Shown here: in pieces, positions 30,995-34,901 of the stretch
How the letters are laid out: each line of letters starts with the position of its first letter
How positions within the stretch are numbered: position 1 is the stretch's first letter
Source of the DNA: Alkalinema sp. CACIAM 70d
GTDB lineage: Bacteria; Cyanobacteriota; Cyanobacteriia; Leptolyngbyales; Leptolyngbyaceae
Assembly: GCA_002148405.1 (NCBI GenBank)
Contig: MUGG01000205.1
Span: forward strand, 1-34,901
DNA length: 34,901 bases
Direction of reading: 5' to 3'
Program-made: the position numbers and the translations under genes
The notes under the pieces: model-generated
Databases searched by the model: none
What the model was told of the DNA's origin: nothing
The model's input: the letters and a program-made list of their open reading frames with translations, nothing else

Positions 30995-32086
30995 TCAATT
31001 TTGAAAATAATCAACCACAGCCTGGGCGATCGTATAATTGCCATCTTTGGCTAATTTTTTGGCTTTGCGCGGTGGATTCATCGGTTGTGTTAGGAAACTC
31101 CAATCTCCGGTAAAAAAGTCCTCTGCCTCGACAATTTGATGCTGGGCATAGTCTTGGATACTCTCTAATAAAATGGGGGCTTCCGCAAAGCCTTCGCGGG
31201 TGAGGCTGATAATGGGAACGTCAAACCGACAGGCTTCGGAAAAGGTGCTGTAACCGGGTTTAGAAATAAGTTGTCCTGCCAATGCTGCAAAGTCGATAGG
31301 ACGATAGAATCGATCATCCACGCGAATTAAATTAGGCAACTCTGGTGCGGCGAGATCAAAGCAGATAAAGGTATGGTCTGGGAAATGCTGAATATTCTCG
31401 TAGGGAATTCGATTTAATCCCAGTCCTCCGAAGGTGAGTAGAACAATCTTATCCCGTGGAATTGAGCTTAAGTTAAATGCTTCCTGCACCTGCTCTGGGG
31501 TAAATCGAGGCATGACCCCCGTCAAGCCGACGTCGATCGAATGGCTAAAGGTGGGCATCGGTTCGCTGAAGGGCATGCGAAACAGTCGATCGGCTTGGCT
31601 AAAGCAATCGCCAATCCAGTCGGCGAGGTCGTTGAATTCTGGATATTCATCTCCCCAAGCGCGGTAGATAAAGTCCCAGCCGAAATTACCCATCATCCAG
31701 CAGGGAATGCCTGCTGCCTGGGCGATCGGCGCTGCAAGGGGAGGAATATCGCCCAAGACCAATCCCACGCGGTTTTGCTTGAGAAAGTTGGCTTCCGACT
31801 GAATTAATGCCTGGGACTGCGATCGAATTTCCTTGAGCTTGTCCAAAGTGGCAGGTAAATCCATGGTTAAGCTATCTGCCTGAATTACACCGACATCAAA
31901 GGCACGGGGCCGATGAATCCAATCCTCTGGAAAGTAGGCATCCAAGACCGATCGTGGAGCGGTGGTGGTCATGATAATCGTGATTTCGGGGTTCAGCGTT
32001 TTGATTTCAGCTGCGATCGCGGCGGCCCGTGTGGCATGACCGAAGCCATGGTTGGTAATTGCGAGGTAAAGGATGGGTGAAGCCAT
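30995..32086 (-). CDS. GT-B fold glycosyltransferase-like protein
   Basis: A 363-residue soluble protein. The N-terminus LAITNHGFGHATRA (8-21) is the sugar-acceptor signature of MurG/GT28-like enzymes and of the N-terminal half of plant L-arabinokinase. The C-terminal lobe has LLTFGGLGL and GYSTFSEA, the latter fitting the nucleotide-sugar site. No transmembrane segment is seen. The donor and acceptor cannot be read from the sequence. It precedes egtC by 137 bp on the same strand and might be co-transcribed, but glycosylation is not part of the known ergothioneine pathway. It follows a strong terminator-like hairpin, so it probably has its own promoter. Confidence 0.8.
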   Translation of the reverse strand: MASPILYLAITNHGFGHATRAAAIAAEIKTLNPEITIIMTTTAPRSVLDAYFPEDWIHRPRAFDVGVIQADSLTMDLPATLDKLKEIRSQSQALIQSEANFLKQNRVGLVLGDIPPLAAPIAQAAGIPCWMMGNFGWDFIYRAWGDEYPEFNDLADWIGDCFSQADRLFRMPFSEPMPTFSHSIDVGLTGVMPRFTPEQVQEAFNLSSIPRDKIVLLTFGGLGLNRIPYENIQHFPDHTFICFDLAAPELPNLIRVDDRFYRPIDFAALAGQLISKPGYSTFSEACRFDVPIISLTREGFAEAPILLESIQDYAQHQIVEAEDFFTGDWSFLTQPMNPPRKAKKLAKDGNYTIAQAVVDYFQN

Positions 32087-32466
32087 AGAAACCTATTAAG
32101 TGAGAACAAGTCGTCCTCTAGTCTAAATCCTTCGGGTAATCTCAATGTTGTTTTCTTGGGGTTTTAAAAGCCGGGATTTTCTAAAAATCCCGGCTTTTGG
32201 AAGACGCGCGATCGACTGTTAAGACTAATACTGCAATGAATTTGTGACTAGTGCAAAAACAAATGCTGTAATGGTTTTCTCGTTTGCGTTAGAGGGGCAG
32301 ATACCCTCCAAGTCCCTCTTAAAAAGGGGAACGTTGAGAGAATGGTTGACTTTTGAACGAATACCATCAATTTTCTCCAGTTTTCCGGTTCCCCCTTTAT
32401 TTCTAGCGTCAGCGGCGCGTAGCGCGGGGGGTAGGGGGGATCGGAATTAAGGGGAGCTAGGAGAGA
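32087..32466. other. 380-bp intergenic region with MITE-like GC-rich repeat
   Basis: Besides the hairpin at 32166-32198, the stretch 32304-32451 carries CCCTCTTAAAAAGGGGAAC near its left end, and TTCCCCCTTT followed by GCG-rich and GGGGGGTAGGGGGGA segments near its right end. This is the look of a dispersed cyanobacterial repeat with inverted ends, here degenerate. No gene is seen. Confidence 0.6.
32166..32198 (-). terminator. Perfect 15-bp hairpin, terminator-like
   Basis: AAAAGCCGGGATTTT (32166-32180) and its exact reverse complement (32184-32198) flank a 3-base loop. It ends in Ts in both directions, so it can stop transcription from either side. It lies between the Roco gene and the glycosyltransferase gene, both on the minus strand, and most likely terminates the Roco transcript. 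Confidence 0.8.
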
Positions 32467-34901
32467 TCAAATCTGGGGTAGGAATTTGACAAGCTGATCG
32501 TTGAATTGACGATTTAGATCGTTGGCATCGGTGTAGTGCTGATAAAAGTGTTCCATGTCGGCGATTTTTTGCTTGAAGTTGAGTAGGGTGATTACTTCTG
32601 GGGTGATGTCACTTGTGTTAATTGATGCATTCTTGAAATAGGTGAAAATTAGGGGTTTATCACTTTTCTTGAATGTTTTCAGTGCTGTCATAAATTCTTC
32701 TTCGGTGTATTGGCCGACTTTGGTGAAGCAGAGGATAACGAAAACATCACAGGTTGCGATCGCTTTGTTGTATTCGTCTTGCGATCGGGTTTTGGACATG
32801 GCATTGAGAAAGTCTTCCCAGATGACTAGTTCTAGGAAGATGCCGTTTTTGATGTATTCCTTGTTTTTTCGGTTAATGAAGATCTCGAACTGTTCTCGAT
32901 CGGTTTTTAATTCGGATGAGGATGCTAGAAAAATTTTGATGGTTCGCATAGTGGGGTTGGTTTCGGGTGGGGTGGGTTCTGGGCCTTGTTTGTCGGGGAG
33001 GGTGGCGAGAATTTGCTGGACTTCAAAGCCTTCTAGGAGGAGGTTTAGGGAAACGTCGGCTTCACTAATTTCGCATTCGATCGTTGGTTTTTTGCCGGAT
33101 TCTTGGCGTTCTTTTAGACGGGAATATTTGAAAAAGTGGGGGTGGTTGCTGTCTTTGCATTGGTGGCATTGGCAGGGAATCATTTTGTTGTACTGCAAGC
33201 GATGGTAGGACTTGCTGATGCTGTCCAGTTCATCGACAATGACGGCTCGAAACTCGGCGATGCTGGGGCCGCGCAAGCGGAGGGAAATTTGGCGGAGGTT
33301 TAGGTCTTCTTTGATTTCGGCCCAGGTGTTGCCCCGGCGGATGATCATGCCGTTGCGCCAGACCCAATCGTGGTTGGGGATGTAGCGATAGAGGGTGACT
33401 GCGAATTGCCAGAAAATGCCCTTTGGCATGAAGGCGTCGTAGCGAAACTGCATGTGGCTGTTGTGGGTTTCGTCCCAGTCGTAAGTGGGGGTGTTTTCAG
33501 GGAGGAGTTGGGGGGCGACGAGTTGGCCAGAGCTATCAATTTCGTAGACTAGACGAAAGTTTTTCATCAGTTCGATCAGGACATCGTGGGTGTGCCGATC
33601 GTGGGAGTTGTTCCAGATGTGGGTGCAGTCTTGGCGGTTGAAGCGTCCGGCTTTGGCTTTGATGGTGTCGTTGTCGAAGATGCGATAGACGGCGTTGGTG
33701 GCCCAGGTGGGTTTGAGGATGACCCGATCGCGCAGGTGGGGGTTGTCGGCGTAGTGGAGCAGAATGCCGAGGTCGTGGAAGTAGCTGAGGAGGGTGTCGA
33801 TGTTTTGACTAGTGGTGATGTCGTGGGTTTGACAGAGTTCGTCGAACTGGGTGCGGTAGATGTAGTCGCGGGGGTCGTCTTCGATCGCTTGGCGGACATC
33901 GACCCAGCGAGCGGGGACGGCTTCTCCGATGTGGGGGAGGGTTTGGGCGCAGTGTTCGATCTGGCTAATTAGGTTGTGGATGGTTTTGAGGCGCTGCTCG
34001 GCTTTGGCGCGATCGGATTCTTCGTGGGTTTTGAAGTTAATGGGGATGATGGCTTTGATGCTGTCGGGGTAGCGGCTGAGCAGGTCAGCGCGATTGAGGC
34101 TGCGCTGGATGTCGCCTTTTTCGTTGAGGACGATGATTAGGGGGCTGTCGCCTGCAAAGCGTTCGAGGATGTTGAGCCAGTAGTTGAAGTCGGTGTCGTC
34201 TTTGCGGTTGTCGGCGACGAGAATGTAGAGGGAACGTTTGGACAGAAAGAAGCGATGGGTGGCGTGGTAGATTTCTTGGCCGCCAAAGTCCCAGATGTTG
34301 AGATGGAAGTTGGGGGTTTCTGAACTGTCCGATCGATCGCGCTTACGGCAGGGGAAGGAATGGGTTTGAACTTGGATGCCGCGCGTGCGATCGTCAATGT
34401 GGGGCAGAGGGCAGTTGGGGTCAAGGAGTTTATGGGCCAGGGTGGTTTTGCCCGCTTCACCTTCACCAACGATCAGCAGTTTGGCCTCATAGAGATAATC
34501 TTTCCCTTGGGCTGCAAGTTGTGCATAGTAGCTGAGAATAGCGGCGTTGCCTTGTCGAACGATTTCTAAAGGCGGTTCTTCGATCGGGTTGGTGGTGAGA
34601 TTAATGCAATTGGAGGCAAAATAGTTATCTATTTCGATCGCCAGCCTACCGCTTGCAAGCCATTGAGGGATTTCTTTTATGCTGTTGAAACTTAAATTGA
34701 GCGTCGTCAGCCCGGTGAGCTCGCGTAAAAACGACCCATCGCTGATGCTGTTGTTCCTTAAATCGAGCGTAGTCAGTCCGGTGAGTTCGCGTAAAAACGA
34801 CCCATCGCTGATGCTGTTGTTCCTTAAATCGAGCGAAGTCAGTCCTTTGAGCTCGCGTAAAAATGACCCATCGCTGATGCTGTTGCCACTTAAATCGAGC
34901 C
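32467..34901 (-). CDS. Roco protein: LRR-Roc-COR with TIR-like C-terminal domain (N-terminus beyond window)
   Basis: The frame is open from the right edge to the stop at 32467, giving 810 visible residues. In order: at least three 22-residue leucine-rich repeats (34899 to about 34680, consensus LTxLxLRNNSISDGSFLRE); a Roc GTPase with P-loop GEGEAGKTT (34467-34441), switch DFGGQE (34290-34273) and NEKGD (34125-34111) in place of NKxD; a COR dimerisation domain (about 34000-33000) with LGILLHYADN; a C-x-C-x-x-C segment with a nearby histidine, possibly metal-binding; and from Met at 32949 a domain of about 160 residues beginning MRTIKIFLASSSELKTDRE. That last part resembles TIR-like/STIR-superfamily domains, with TEEEF as a candidate acidic catalytic site. 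The ATG at 33567 is internal, not the gene start. Confidence 0.9.
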   Translation of the reverse strand, partial: LDLSGNSISDGSFLRELKGLTSLDLRNNSISDGSFLRELTGLTTLDLRNNSISDGSFLRELTGLTTLNLSFNSIKEIPQWLASGRLAIEIDNYFASNCINLTTNPIEEPPLEIVRQGNAAILSYYAQLAAQGKDYLYEAKLLIVGEGEAGKTTLAHKLLDPNCPLPHIDDRTRGIQVQTHSFPCRKRDRSDSSETPNFHLNIWDFGGQEIYHATHRFFLSKRSLYILVADNRKDDTDFNYWLNILERFAGDSPLIIVLNEKGDIQRSLNRADLLSRYPDSIKAIIPINFKTHEESDRAKAEQRLKTIHNLISQIEHCAQTLPHIGEAVPARWVDVRQAIEDDPRDYIYRTQFDELCQTHDITTSQNIDTLLSYFHDLGILLHYADNPHLRDRVILKPTWATNAVYRIFDNDTIKAKAGRFNRQDCTHIWNNSHDRHTHDVLIELMKNFRLVYEIDSSGQLVAPQLLPENTPTYDWDETHNSHMQFRYDAFMPKGIFWQFAVTLYRYIPNHDWVWRNGMIIRRGNTWAEIKEDLNLRQISLRLRGPSIAEFRAVIVDELDSISKSYHRLQYNKMIPCQCHQCKDSNHPHFFKYSRLKERQESGKKPTIECEISEADVSLNLLLEGFEVQQILATLPDKQGPEPTPPETNPTMRTIKIFLASSSELKTDREQFEIFINRKNKEYIKNGIFLELVIWEDFLNAMSKTRSQDEYNKAIATCDVFVILCFTKVGQYTEEEFMTALKTFKKSDKPLIFTYFKNASINTSDITPEVITLLNFKQKIADMEHFYQHYTDANDLNRQFNDQLVKFLPQI
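34675..34901. repeat. 66-bp tandem repeat encoding leucine-rich repeats
   Basis: The segment GCTGATGCTGTTGTTCCTTA recurs at 34741 and 34807 and in variant form at 34873, with period exactly 66 bp (22 codons). A more diverged unit ends at 34681. The units at 34741-34806 and 34807-34872 differ at only a few bases, which suggests recent duplication. The array continues past the window. Confidence 0.92.

Noticed and set aside
34675..34901. CRISPR or MITE array at the right edge
   Set aside because: The 66-bp period is in frame and encodes leucine-rich repeats of the Roco protein.
33567..34901. A separate gene starting at the ATG at 33567
   Set aside because: Reading upstream in the same frame stays open to the edge and shows Roc and LRR motifs, so the ATG is internal.

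Overview
The window is cyanobacterial. The HIP1-type octamer GCGATCGC and its core CGATCG recur throughout, in genes and gaps, and the genes include a beta-carboxysome operon, a CO2-hydrating NDH-1 module, a long-chain prenyl diphosphate synthase and a GAF-GAF-PAS adenylate cyclase. CcmM with RbcS-like repeats, CcmN and CcmL place it among beta-cyanobacteria. I cannot assign a genus from the sequence alone.

Layout. (1) 1-10.2 kb is a CO2-concentrating superlocus. ccmK-ccmL-ccmM-ccmN run on the minus strand, with the start of a Fic-family gene 27 bp beyond ccmN at the left edge. Across a 761-bp divergent promoter region, ndhF4-ndhD4-cupB run on the plus strand and end at a perfect 15-bp hairpin. 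CO2 is converted to bicarbonate by the NDH-1/CupB complex, and the carboxysome uses that bicarbonate, so the locus encodes both ends of the pathway. (2) 10.2-13.4 kb holds a DUF4058 protein, a small [2Fe-2S] protein, cobyric acid synthase (cobQ) and a small winged-helix-like protein. (3) 13.4-16 kb holds a membrane-anchored SLH protein followed by a repeat-rich, gene-poor kilobase. (4) 16-22.2 kb holds sds and gpmA (convergent, overlapping by 4 bp), a Uma2-family protein and mfd. (5) 22.7-27.1 kb holds a CyaB-type adenylate cyclase, then a two-gene minus-strand unit made of a coiled-coil membrane protein and a sugar ABC permease. (6) 27.4-32.1 kb holds an ergothioneine cluster, egtC-egtB-egtD, preceded by a GT-B glycosyltransferase, all on the minus strand. 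(7) 32.5-34.9 kb holds a Roco protein (LRR-Roc-COR) with a TIR-like C-terminal domain, cut by the right edge.

Points that stand out: a CcmN with a disordered linker of about 300 residues carrying repeated Pro-Trp motifs; a 45-bp imperfect palindrome upstream of ndhF4; a Fic gene directly behind ccmN; a plus-strand candidate small RNA with an orphan terminator between cobQ and the ferredoxin gene; a Roco/TIR-like protein whose leucine-rich repeats are nearly identical at DNA level; and a window-wide habit of adjacent 12-18-bp tandem duplications, mostly in intergenic DNA.
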